The notes under the pieces were generated by a model. It had not been told where the DNA came from. It saw only the letters and a list, made by a program, of their open reading frames with translations, and searched no databases. This document shows, piece after piece, positions 55,974 through 63,998 of a stretch of 64,000 nucleotides of DNA. Every line of letters begins with the position of its first letter. Within the stretch, counting starts at the first letter, position 1. Origin of the DNA: an uncultured Clostridia bacterium (lineage in GTDB: Bacteria > Bacillota > Clostridia > UMGS1883); assembly GCA_934454525.1 (NCBI GenBank), contig CAKSFM010000013.1, forward strand, positions 1 to 64,000. The letters are read 5' to 3'. A program made the translations under genes and the position numbers.

Positions 55974-56354
55974 TCAGTCATCAAACCATTCGGTTGAACA
56001 TTCTTCCCCGGGAACTTCAATTGCCAGATGCTGAAACCACGAATCCTCCGCTGCTCCGTGCCAATGCTTAACATTTGCCGGAATATGCACAACATCGCCG
56101 GGGTGAAGCTCGATTGCTTCTTTTCCTTCCTCCTGATAAAATCCTTTTCCGCCTGTCACAAGCAGCATTTGCCCGCCGCCGCTTTTCGCATTATGAATAT
56201 GCCAATTGTTGCGGCAACCCGGTTCAAAGGTTACATTGCCGACAACCACCTGCTCGGTTGAAAGCATATTAAGGTAGCTCATGCCCGTAAAATGCTTTGC
56301 AAACGCCGTGTTTTCTCCGCCTGCCGGAAAAACGCTCATTTCCTTTGTTCCCAT
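55974..56354 (-). CDS. Cupin-domain protein
   Basis: 126 residues. Single cupin fold with motif 1 NNWHIHNAKSGGGQMLLVTG (metal His residues, spaced GxxxxxHxH-like) and motif 2 PGDVVHIPANVKHWHGA. The YSM-like N-terminus SVFPAGGENTAFAKHFTG is typical of the carboxymuconolactone decarboxylase-associated cupins found in oxidoreductase clusters of Clostridia. It lies between the flavodoxin and AKR genes. Role probably small-molecule isomerase or decarboxylase; substrate unknown. Confidence 0.85.
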   Translation of the reverse strand: MGTKEMSVFPAGGENTAFAKHFTGMSYLNMLSTEQVVVGNVTFEPGCRNNWHIHNAKSGGGQMLLVTGGKGFYQEEGKEAIELHPGDVVHIPANVKHWHGAAEDSWFQHLAIEVPGEECSTEWFDD

Positions 56355-56369
56355 AAATATTTTCCTCCC

Positions 56370-56476
56370 TTAGACCCGAACCCGATGCGCCAAAAATTTT
56401 TGTTCAGCAAATCCCGAAAACTGCCGTGCGGAATTTTAATAAACCATTGGCGCATATGCCCGAATTTGTTATGCCT
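56370..56476. mobile_element. TTAGGCATA palindromic element, short copy (C)
   Basis: About 107 bp between the flavodoxin stop and the cupin start. It matches the right half of copy A (ATGCGCC-AAAAATTTTT, GTGCGGAA, GAATTTGTTATGCCT). Its stem ATGCGCCAA pairs with TTGGCGCAT. The left end TTAG-ACCCGAACCC is a shortened terminal repeat. The flavodoxin TAA stop lies inside its right end. Confidence 0.78.
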
Positions 56477-56978
56477 CTATCCATTTTTCGATTTCTTTTT
56501 TTGATTTTGCAGCACTGCCGCCGTGAATTGCCAAGCCGCGTTCAATATGTGCATTCGGGCAAAGCCGCGCAAGGTCTTTGACGCTTTCTCCGAGTCCGCT
56601 GCCCTCATGTGTGCAGAACGGCTTTATTATTTTGCCCGAAAAATCAAATTTCTCCAAAAAAGTGAAAACTGCCATCGGCATTGTGCTCCAGTAATTCGGA
56701 TATCCGATATACACGGTTTTGTACTTTTCAATATTTTCCGGAAGTGCGGAAAGCTCCGGGCGCACATCTCCGTTTCTGTCGCGGCGCGCCTGCTCGATAC
56801 ACTCATTGTAGTTTTTTGAATAAGGCACAGCCTGCTCAATTTTAAAGACATCTGCCCCTGTCAAGTCCTTTATGATGCCGGCAACGATTTCCGTGTTTCC
56901 GACTTTGAGATTTTTTATCACTCCGCCGACATAGTTTTCATCGGCGCGTGAGTAAAATACTATCAGTTTATCTGTCAT
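56469..56978 (-). CDS. Flavodoxin-family protein
   Basis: 169 residues from ATG 56978, eight bases after AAGGGG (an upstream GTG is possible). Flavodoxin-like Rossmann fold: LIVFYSRADENYVGG at the phosphate loop, YKTVYIGYPNYWSTMPMAVF at the flavin-binding 50s/90s loops, IKPFCTHEGSGLGES. FMN-dependent electron carrier or quinone-reductase-like role in the cytoplasm. First gene of the cluster opposite the LysR gene. The last codons and stop (WIEA-TAA) run into the repeat element, so the native C-terminus may be slightly altered. Confidence 0.88.
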   Translation of the reverse strand: MTDKLIVFYSRADENYVGGVIKNLKVGNTEIVAGIIKDLTGADVFKIEQAVPYSKNYNECIEQARRDRNGDVRPELSALPENIEKYKTVYIGYPNYWSTMPMAVFTFLEKFDFSGKIIKPFCTHEGSGLGESVKDLARLCPNAHIERGLAIHGGSAAKSKKEIEKWIEA

Positions 56979-56997
56979 ACTATCCACCCCTTTATCT

Positions 56998-57070
56998 GCA
57001 TTATAGCACCAAAACCCTTGACGCGGAATATCCGATATGTTATTATTGTATTAACCAATAGTTAATACAA
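56998..57070. promoter_or_regulatory. Divergent promoter region with LysR-type operator
   Basis: Rightward for the LysR gene: TTGACG (57018-57023), 17-bp spacer, TATTAT (57041-57046). Leftward for the flavodoxin operon: TATAAT at 56998-57003 with a poor -35, as expected for an activated promoter. A perfect inverted repeat TTGTATTAAC-CAATA-GTTAATACAA (57046-57070) overlaps the LysR start region and suits autoregulation plus activation. Confidence 0.75.
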
Positions 57071-57087
57071 ACGGAGGATAAAATCTA

Positions 57088-57990
57088 ATGTATAATCCTA
57101 TGCTTGATACATTTATTTCAGTTGCAGACTGCAAAAGTCTGAATAAAGCTGCCGAATTGCTTTTTATTTCGCCCACAGCCGTTATGAAGCAGATGAATGC
57201 GCTTGAATCACATTTAAACCTGAAGCTGCTTGAGCGCACATCATCGGGCGTCAGTCTGACTGCGGCAGGGTCGGTTGTGTATAATGCCGCAAAATATATG
57301 AAAGAATATTCGGATAAAACGATTGCAAACGCGCGTTCGGCAGAGCTTAGCTATGAAACAACATTCTGCGTGGGAACATCGCTCCTCAATCCCGCAAAAC
57401 CGTTTATGGAGTTATGGTACAAAATAAATAAGGACTTTCCAAGCTATAAGCTGCATCTTGTTCCGTTCGAGGACGATCACAACGGCATACTTTCGGAAAT
57501 AGGAAAACTCGGTGAGAAATTTGATTTTCTTATCGGTGTGTGCGATTCAAAAGCATGGATGTCTCTGTGCAGCTTTCTTCCGCTCGGACGATATAAAAAG
57601 ATGATTGCCGTTACGCGCGAGCACCGGCTTGCCGCAAAAAGCGTTATTAATATAGAGGACCTTTACGGAGAAACGCTGATGATGGTAAAAAAAGGCGATT
57701 CGGGAGTAAATGATTTTATCCGCAACGACATTGAAACGAATCATCCGCATATAAAAATTGAGGACACACCGCATTTCTACGATATGTCCGTGTTTAACCG
57801 CTGCGCCGAAACGCGCAACGTGCTTTTAACAATCGAATGTTGGCGAGATGTGCATCCCGGACTTGTATCAATCCCCGTAAACTGGAATTACAGTATTCCG
57901 TACGGGTTGTTATACAGTTCAGTTGCTCCCGAAGATGTGCTGAAATTCGCTGAAAAAGCCAAAACGCATACCCTTACATCTGTTTTTTAA
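57088..57990 (+). CDS. LysR-family transcriptional regulator
   Basis: 300 residues. N-terminal winged helix: MLDTFISVADCKSLNKAAEL, LFISPTAVMKQMNALESHL, LLERTSSGVSLTAAG. The effector-binding domain follows (about 90-300), with FDFLIGVCD and HRLAAKSVINIEDLYGE. SD GGAGG. Divergent from the flavodoxin-cupin-AKR-CMD cluster, a classic LysR arrangement, so it most likely activates that cluster in response to a small redox-related molecule. Confidence 0.92.
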   Translation: MYNPMLDTFISVADCKSLNKAAELLFISPTAVMKQMNALESHLNLKLLERTSSGVSLTAAGSVVYNAAKYMKEYSDKTIANARSAELSYETTFCVGTSLLNPAKPFMELWYKINKDFPSYKLHLVPFEDDHNGILSEIGKLGEKFDFLIGVCDSKAWMSLCSFLPLGRYKKMIAVTREHRLAAKSVINIEDLYGETLMMVKKGDSGVNDFIRNDIETNHPHIKIEDTPHFYDMSVFNRCAETRNVLLTIECWRDVHPGLVSIPVNWNYSIPYGLLYSSVAPEDVLKFAEKAKTHTLTSVF

Positions 57991-57996
57991 TTATAA

Positions 57997-58046
57997 AAGC
58001 TCTGACAGCGGCAAAATACAATTTTATTTTACAGCTGTCAGAGCTT
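57997..58046. terminator. Bidirectional terminator between LysR and SGNH genes
   Basis: AAGCTCTGACAGC pairs with GCTGTCAGAGCTT; the inner part GGCAAAATA-CAATTT-TATTTTACA is a degenerate form of the CAAAATG core. Confidence 0.8.
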
Positions 58047-58057
58047 CTATAATAATG

Positions 58058-58690
58058 TCATTTTTCAAGCCTTTCGAAAGCGGCAAGCCATTCATTCGCT
58101 ATCAATCTGTGCCCTGCCGGAGTCGGATGAACGCCGTCCGCAATCCAGTGAGGCTGCGGGCAAAGCTTTTCGGCCGCTTCAAATTTGCATTGAAGCGGAA
58201 TGAATGTCTGGTTGAATTTTTCAGCAATACGCTTTGTGATTTCGGCTCTTTCACGCGTGTTTTCATAAAAGTAATTCCAATTTTCAGCCGTTGCGGAACC
58301 TTTAAGCACAAACGGCTCAAGCAGCATAAATTTTGATTTGGGGAAACGTTCAAGCGTATCCTCGATAAGCATTGAGTATATTCTTTCAAAGCGCTTCGAG
58401 TCAACTCCGTTTTCTGCAGCAATCTCGTGCCAAATATCATTGATTCCGATAAGTATGCTGATAATATCGGGATTATTATTCCAGCAGTCAGTCTTTATCC
58501 GTGAATATATGTCAACAATTCTGCTTCCGCTCACACCGGTGTTGATAAATTCATATTCGCCGGGTTTTAAATAAGAAAGCTCTGCCGATGTTATAAGTGC
58601 ATATCCCTGCCCGATTGAAACCGTGCTTCCGTTTTTTATATCACGCCCGCAGTCCGTGATGGAATCTCCGAGGTATACAACTGTTTTCAT
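58058..58690 (-). CDS. SGNH/GDSL-family lipase or esterase
   Basis: 210 residues from ATG 58690 (AGGGAG upstream); the longer ORF extends through the promoter. All four blocks are present: VVYLGDSITDCGR (Ser), NTGVSGSR (Gly), ISILIGINDIWHE (Asn), WIADGVHPTPAGHR (Asp and His). No signal peptide, so it is a cytoplasmic deacetylase or esterase, probably on sugar substrates. It has its own strong promoter. Confidence 0.9.
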   Translation of the reverse strand: MKTVVYLGDSITDCGRDIKNGSTVSIGQGYALITSAELSYLKPGEYEFINTGVSGSRIVDIYSRIKTDCWNNNPDIISILIGINDIWHEIAAENGVDSKRFERIYSMLIEDTLERFPKSKFMLLEPFVLKGSATAENWNYFYENTRERAEITKRIAEKFNQTFIPLQCKFEAAEKLCPQPHWIADGVHPTPAGHRLIANEWLAAFERLEK

Positions 58691-58724
58691 ATGTATAATC
58701 TCCCTTGTAAAAAATTTCGTAATA

Positions 58725-58753
58725 ATAATAGCACTCAAGACTGCAGATGTCAA
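58725..58753 (-). promoter_or_regulatory. Promoter of the SGNH hydrolase gene
   Basis: On the minus strand a perfect TTGACA (58748-58753), 17-bp spacer, TATTAT (58725-58730), 35 bp before the start codon. Confidence 0.78.
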
Positions 58754-58830
58754 TACCTGCCGCTGCATTTTTAACTGCTTTATTGTAAACCTGCATTCCT
58801 GTAAGTTATTTTGATTTTTGTGCCAAAAAA

Positions 58831-58860
58831 AACAGACCATATACTCAAATATGATCTGTT
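58831..58860 (-). terminator. Terminator overlapping the end of the 681-aa gene
   Basis: AACAGATCATAT pairs with ATATGGTCTGTT (one mismatch), six-base loop, then at least eight T on the minus strand. The 5' arm contains the last codons and the loop the stop, so the coding end doubles as terminator. Confidence 0.85.
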
Positions 58861-60890
58861 CGGTAAGCATATATTCCGATTGTGTAAACGCAGGGAATAC
58901 ATTCGGATATTTTATCGAATTTTATTCTTATATACTCCTCCGCACCGATATCCGCTTTGAAAGCATATTCCCTGAGTGCGCCGCTTGTTTCGTGTACGGG
59001 AAAACTCTTATCTCCTATTGTTACTGCCATGTCAAAGCAGCCATCCGGGTTCAGAGCGGCAGCCGTTACTTTTATAACATTTTTAACATTCGGCTTTACC
59101 TTAACGCGATAACTGAACCATCCGTGCGCATTAATGCTGCACCAGTTTGAGCGCAGACTGCCGCAGCTTCGGCATATTCCGCTTTCCGTTACAAGCGTGT
59201 CACTGAAATTAACTTCTTTTTTAAGCCTGTGCCATTCCGAGCCGCCGCCGCAAATCACATAATCGTATGCGTTTTTGCGGCGGAGAACATCATCGGTTTT
59301 CCTTTCCGCAAGGAAAGAAGCTTTTATTTCTTCAATATATTCGCCGATAAAGTCAAACGAATAATCGGGATAGCCAATCTTCTCAGTACCCGTTCCGATA
59401 AATGCATTTCCTATTTCACCGATTGCTTCCCGATTAACCTTTCCAAGCTCACTGAGCAGCTTTTCAAATTCATCGGCACAAGCTTCATCATGCGTTTCGA
59501 AATATGCAGCGTATGACATTATGACGCGCGCCGCAAAATGCCAAGCCTTTGCGCTGAATAAAAGATTTTGAAACTTCGGAAGATTCTTTTTATATTCTTC
59601 CGCAGGCATCAGCTTTTCAAGCGCGGTAAATTCATCAAGCATATCTTCAGCATCGCGGACAGCGCTGCGCTTTTCCTCAATTAACCCCTCAAGCGTTCCG
59701 CGTTTATAGTTTTTCGGAACAAACCATTCATCGGAATCAAGCTCGTATTTTTCGCGCGTGATTTCAAAATAATAATGATTTTTACTATGATTAACGCCCG
59801 GGAAAAAGCTTTGGCTGTTAAAATAGAATCCGTTCAGATAAAGTATTTTTTTCAGAACATCCTCCGTTTTTTCCATAATGCTGCGCATCTGCACCGCAGC
59901 TTCCCCGAAACGCTCGTTAAAGAAGCGATCGATTTCAGAATCGGGATTCATGCCTTTAAGCAGGCTGTTCATAATAACAAGGTTAACCTCATTCACATCT
60001 CCGAACGGATGCGCTCCGTTTCTGTCAATCCGCGCCACATATCCGACAGGCGCAAACTTTTCGCAATACTCAATTTTCTTTTCAATATGCTTTTTCAGCA
60101 TCATGGGAAAGTAATTTCTGCCGAAAAATTCACCGAAAATATCGGCTTCTACAAGCAAAGGATTTTTTGTAATTTTTGAAAAAAACGGATTATCGGGTGC
60201 AGTCAGGCTCCAGTCGAACTGCGTCCACTTATCCATAATGATAAGATTTTCCGAAATACGGCTGTAAGCTGCCGCCATTATTTCGTAATCCTTTTCAATA
60301 CTTGCAAACGGTCGGACAATAAGTTCTTTTCCAAGCTTTTCACACACTTCGAATATTATCCGCGTTACATACTCCACTCTTTCCTTTACCCCGAGCTTTT
60401 GCTCTTTCAGCTTCAGAATCGGCACACTTGTTTCGTGCAGCGTGAGCACAATTCCGCTGACTTTCGGGTACTGTGCAAAAAAATCTCTTATCTTATTTTC
60501 AAGAAAATCACGCACAAGCGGATGAGTAAGCTCAATATCACCGTATGAATTTAAAATCTGCGGAAAACGTTTTTTGAAATTTTGCGGCAGCTCCAGTTCA
60601 TGATGCCAAACATATATTTTTATGCCGTACTCCTCAGCCTTTTCGCAGGTGGCATTCACGGCATCGCTTGCTTTCTCTGTATATGCTTCGTTTTTGCCGC
60701 TGTTAAAGTCCGCATACTTTACAAGTCTTGTCATTCCGTCAATATTGCCCTTAACGCTGTCATGAATCGGTCCGTTAATCTGAATGTGATTCAGACCCGT
60801 TTTGCGGGCATACTCAACTGTATAAAGTAAATATTCTTTACACACATCAACAGGATTGCAAACATTGATTCCTCTAATTTTGCTGCTCAT
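58845..60890 (-). CDS. Large TIM-barrel-like putative glycosidase, family unassigned
   Basis: 681 residues from ATG 60890, nine bases after GGGGAGGAG; the longer ORF starts inside the repeat element. The first ~330 residues look like a TIM barrel with glycosidase-style strand ends: LNHIQINGPIHDS, IKIYVWHHELELP, VSGIVLTLHETSVP (possible acid Glu), ELIVRPFASIEKDYE, IIMDKWTQFDW and YVARIDRNGAHPFGDVNEVN. A helical domain follows, then a C-terminal beta-sandwich (about 590-681, GWFSYRVKVKPNVKNVIKVT). It recalls alpha-glucuronidase-like enzymes but no family motif could be confirmed. No signal peptide. Monocistronic with its own terminator. Confidence 0.6.
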   Translation of the reverse strand: MSSKIRGINVCNPVDVCKEYLLYTVEYARKTGLNHIQINGPIHDSVKGNIDGMTRLVKYADFNSGKNEAYTEKASDAVNATCEKAEEYGIKIYVWHHELELPQNFKKRFPQILNSYGDIELTHPLVRDFLENKIRDFFAQYPKVSGIVLTLHETSVPILKLKEQKLGVKERVEYVTRIIFEVCEKLGKELIVRPFASIEKDYEIMAAAYSRISENLIIMDKWTQFDWSLTAPDNPFFSKITKNPLLVEADIFGEFFGRNYFPMMLKKHIEKKIEYCEKFAPVGYVARIDRNGAHPFGDVNEVNLVIMNSLLKGMNPDSEIDRFFNERFGEAAVQMRSIMEKTEDVLKKILYLNGFYFNSQSFFPGVNHSKNHYYFEITREKYELDSDEWFVPKNYKRGTLEGLIEEKRSAVRDAEDMLDEFTALEKLMPAEEYKKNLPKFQNLLFSAKAWHFAARVIMSYAAYFETHDEACADEFEKLLSELGKVNREAIGEIGNAFIGTGTEKIGYPDYSFDFIGEYIEEIKASFLAERKTDDVLRRKNAYDYVICGGGSEWHRLKKEVNFSDTLVTESGICRSCGSLRSNWCSINAHGWFSYRVKVKPNVKNVIKVTAAALNPDGCFDMAVTIGDKSFPVHETSGALREYAFKADIGAEEYIRIKFDKISECIPCVYTIGIYAYRTDHI

Positions 60891-60910
60891 GCGGTTTCTC
60901 TCCTCCCCTC

Positions 60911-61014
60911 TTAGGCATAGCGGAGCAAATACTTTCGTATTTGCGAGCATTTTTGCGCATTATTGCGACAAATTTGCCTTTCTGAACCGCAAAGGGTTCA
61001 AGTCTGTTGCCTAT
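60911..61014. mobile_element. TTAGGCATA palindromic element, short copy (B)
   Basis: 104 bp between two genes. Its complement aligns with the left half of copy A through GACTTGAACCC, GGTTCAGAAAGGCAAATTTG, CGCAATAATGCG and ATGCTCG. It keeps three hairpins: GAACC-GGTTC, CGCA-TGCG and GCAAATAC-GTATTTGC. The right end ATAGGCA provides the TAG stop of the SLH gene. Confidence 0.82.
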
Positions 61015-63695
61015 CTGTAAACAACGGCAAGCTTCACCATATCTGACCCGGCATAGACAAATATTTTGTCATCCGCAAAAATTTCGTCCGCCGTGATGCT
61101 TGTCACGCCGCTTGCGCTGTCATATCTGAGAACCTGAGCCGATGCCTCAATCGGGAAAACGCGCGTGTATCTCTCCGTGCCGCCGGGTGACGGAACGGTG
61201 ACCCTTGCACCGCTCCTTACCGGTGCGTCAACCGTGCCGAACGCAGCATATCTCATTCTGTAAAAATAATTTGCAGACGGCAGGCTGTCAGTTCCCGGCC
61301 AGTATTCCTTTTCTACTGCTGTTTTCGCCCTCAGAATAACCTCGGCATCGCGCAGCTTTCCGTCCGCAGCTGCGTTATAGCAGATAATATCGCCTTTGTC
61401 AAGCTGCGACAGTGCAATTTTTTTAACAGAGCCGTTTTCCGTGACATAATCGTCATCAGCCGCCGAATCGGTTATCGCCTGATTCATGCGGACAATTTCT
61501 TCGTTGTTTTCAGCTGTCAGAACAACATCCTTTCCCCCGCTTGCGACCGTTACGGCGCAGTCAAAATCACCGTCCGCATTCCGCACCATTTTTGTGTTTT
61601 TAACAATGCCGACGGGCGAATACTGATCAATGCTTGCCACGCCGTCTGCCGGAATAACAATTGCTTTCACGCGGTTATTCTCGTCCTCATCGTACAGTTT
61701 CACGCTTCCGTAAAAGGTTTCGCTCGCCAATCCGCTGTATGATATTATACTGAATTTTTCCTCATCGTTCAAATCGGACGGAATGAGGAAAATCAATGTG
61801 TCATCGTCAAGCAGATATCTTCCGCCGAACATTTTCCACTTGCTGCCGATATATCTTGTCGATGTGTCAGCCGCGCCGCCTGCGAACGAAGCGTCGCAGG
61901 TGAATTTTCTGCTTTTTTCGGCGTATGCCATTCCGCTGCCGTCAGCCGCAGTGCTCAGCCTGCTGATTTTTCCGCCTGCATTGAGAGTGTATGCAACAAG
62001 CTGCTCTCTTGTTTTGCTGCCGCTGACAAGAAGCTCGCTTTCGCACACGTCTTCTGCTTTAATCTTTGAAGCGGAATCATTGAATTTCACTTTATCCTCA
62101 AACGTTAGATATACAAGTTCACCGCTTTTTGTAAAAAGCTTTGCGCGCACATCGGGCGAGATTCCCTTATCCTTTCCGATTTTAATAAGGTAACCGTATT
62201 CGTATGAAATCCCGTAATCAAACGCTGCCGCATATCCGAGGAAGTTTATATAGAAAGTTCCCTCAGTGTCAAGCTTCAGTTTGCCGGAATCGCGCAAATC
62301 TTCCGCAATGGGGTAACATGCCCCGTCAATTTCAATGCTGTCGCTGTCAAGTGCGGTGCATGTTCCGGCGGTGCGCTCCGTGCTGACATAGAGCCTGCAA
62401 ACGCCTTTGCTTTCCGACATGGCTGCCGAAAGCAGGCAGTCTTTGGGAATATCCTTTATTTCAATCGTGTTCCCTGATGAATCGCGCAGGTCATATTTAA
62501 TATCGGCTTCGGAGCTTAAATCAAGCCTTGAAAGCGCCGCTCCCGCTTTAAACGCAATGGTTTCGTCCTCTTCAGAAACACCGCTTACAAGCATATCCGC
62601 ATACTGATCGGCAAAAATTATCTCATAAGTACCGTCTTTATCGGCGTCAATTAATCTGATTGTACCGTTCGTGATCTTTTCAATATCTTTTTTGCTCCAT
62701 GCAAGCTTTGCTTCACCATTGTATATGAGATAGCCATCAGTGCAGTAATTAACCGAGCTAATGCCGCCGTTTTCATTTTCATATTTCAGGCTGCCGGAAA
62801 GCACTGCCGAAATTCTGTCCGATTTTATCGTCACTTCATCGCAGCTGCCGTCGGTTTCGATTGCACGGACAATGTCCCCGTCACCAATGTAAAGCTTAAC
62901 CGCTTTACCGAGAAAACCGGCGGCATTTTTCTTGCTGACAGTGTAAACTTCGCGCGCCACCTCTATCTGGTTTTCATTAAGGCTGCTTTTTCCTGCAAGT
63001 CCCGTAAAGTAATTTGCCGTTACCTGCCCCTTAACCGTTCTGATTTTAAGCGTGTTTTCCAAAAGCGTGCTGCCTTTTTTTCTGTCAAAGACAGAGCCGT
63101 CCGCGCCGTAACCGCTGAATTCCATCATGTCCGCTTCCAATGCGCACCTGACAGCATATGCCATTTCTCCGAAAGTAATATATTCCGGATTTTTGAATAT
63201 CACGCCTTTTCTCAGTCCTGCTCTGTCCGCCGTTTTTACATATGCCGCATAATCACCGCCCTGCGCATCGGCAATCGCGCCGTAGCCTGTCATTCTTACC
63301 ATCACGGTTGTCATCTGTTTTGGGTCAACATAGCCGTTCGGTTCAAAAAGCAAGTCGGACGCGCCCTTCATAATACCGTTTCTGTAAGCCTCCTGAATAT
63401 ATCCGGACGCCGGATTGTCGCTTTTCACATCGCGGAACGGAGTATCTTCCGCGGCTTTTAAACCGCTGCCCATGCTCCGCACCGCAAGCTCGGCAAGCTC
63501 GCTTCTCAGTGCAGGCTCATTGGGATTCTCAGCATTTTTATCCGTAAGTCCGAGATCGGCAAGAAATTCAATTGCCTGAACTTGTTTCGGGTTAACCGCT
63601 CCGTTCTGCACGGATAGGCTTTCATCTTCCGCGAAAACCGATGGGATTCCGAGAAGCAAGGACGCACAAATAATCATCGCTGTTACTTTTTTCAT
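61011..63695 (-). CDS. S-layer-homology surface protein (894 aa)
   Basis: 894 residues. Signal peptide 1-22 (VFAED cleavage). Three SLH-like units lie at about 35-200: AIEFLADLGLTDKN, FRDVKSDNPASGYIQEAYRN with GIMKGASDLLFEPNGYVDPK, and ITFGEMAYAVRCALEADM. The remaining ~690 residues are beta-rich with Asp turns such as RLIDADKDGTYEIIFADQYA, a layout shared with the C-terminal part of the 1462-aa protein. SLH domains anchor it to the wall. The start follows the upstream gene's TAA directly (TAAATG), and its TAG is formed by the adjoining repeat element, so the C-terminus (LAVVYR) may have been trimmed. SD GGAGG. Confidence 0.85.
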   Translation of the reverse strand: MKKVTAMIICASLLLGIPSVFAEDESLSVQNGAVNPKQVQAIEFLADLGLTDKNAENPNEPALRSELAELAVRSMGSGLKAAEDTPFRDVKSDNPASGYIQEAYRNGIMKGASDLLFEPNGYVDPKQMTTVMVRMTGYGAIADAQGGDYAAYVKTADRAGLRKGVIFKNPEYITFGEMAYAVRCALEADMMEFSGYGADGSVFDRKKGSTLLENTLKIRTVKGQVTANYFTGLAGKSSLNENQIEVAREVYTVSKKNAAGFLGKAVKLYIGDGDIVRAIETDGSCDEVTIKSDRISAVLSGSLKYENENGGISSVNYCTDGYLIYNGEAKLAWSKKDIEKITNGTIRLIDADKDGTYEIIFADQYADMLVSGVSEEDETIAFKAGAALSRLDLSSEADIKYDLRDSSGNTIEIKDIPKDCLLSAAMSESKGVCRLYVSTERTAGTCTALDSDSIEIDGACYPIAEDLRDSGKLKLDTEGTFYINFLGYAAAFDYGISYEYGYLIKIGKDKGISPDVRAKLFTKSGELVYLTFEDKVKFNDSASKIKAEDVCESELLVSGSKTREQLVAYTLNAGGKISRLSTAADGSGMAYAEKSRKFTCDASFAGGAADTSTRYIGSKWKMFGGRYLLDDDTLIFLIPSDLNDEEKFSIISYSGLASETFYGSVKLYDEDENNRVKAIVIPADGVASIDQYSPVGIVKNTKMVRNADGDFDCAVTVASGGKDVVLTAENNEEIVRMNQAITDSAADDDYVTENGSVKKIALSQLDKGDIICYNAAADGKLRDAEVILRAKTAVEKEYWPGTDSLPSANYFYRMRYAAFGTVDAPVRSGARVTVPSPGGTERYTRVFPIEASAQVLRYDSASGVTSITADEIFADDKIFVYAGSDMVKLAVVYR

Positions 63696-63998
63696 TTATC
63701 TTGCACCTCCCGTTTCCGTGCCGCATATCAGCGGTTCTGACGAAGCCGTATTCCAAAGCATTGCCCCTGCTGCAACTCCGTTTTCGGACTGCGGCACCGT
63801 AAGCTCGGCTTTTATTGCAATGTTTGCCGCGTTTGCCGAAAGCTTTACCTTAATATTTTTGCACAGCAACATTCTTTTATAGTCCGCGCTGTATATGCAA
63901 AGTGACAGCTCCGTTTCAATATCCTCTCCCGTTTTATTTGTCAGAACTGCCGATGCGTATATCGTGCTCCCTGCGGAAAGCGCATCCGTTTTGTTCAG
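63696..63998 (-). CDS. Secreted protein, C-terminal fragment (5' end outside window)
   Basis: The last 100 codons of a leftward gene whose start lies beyond the window. The visible sequence (SAGSTIYASAVLTNKTGEDI ... AGAMLWNTASSEPLICGTET) matches the C-terminal beta module of the other large secreted proteins here, including the penultimate WN motif. Its TAA abuts the ATG of the SLH gene, and the GGAGG in its last codons is that gene's SD, so they are translationally coupled. Confidence 0.7.
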   Translation of the reverse strand: MNKTDALSAGSTIYASAVLTNKTGEDIETELSLCIYSADYKRMLLCKNIKVKLSANAANIAIKAELTVPQSENGVAAGAMLWNTASSEPLICGTETGGAR

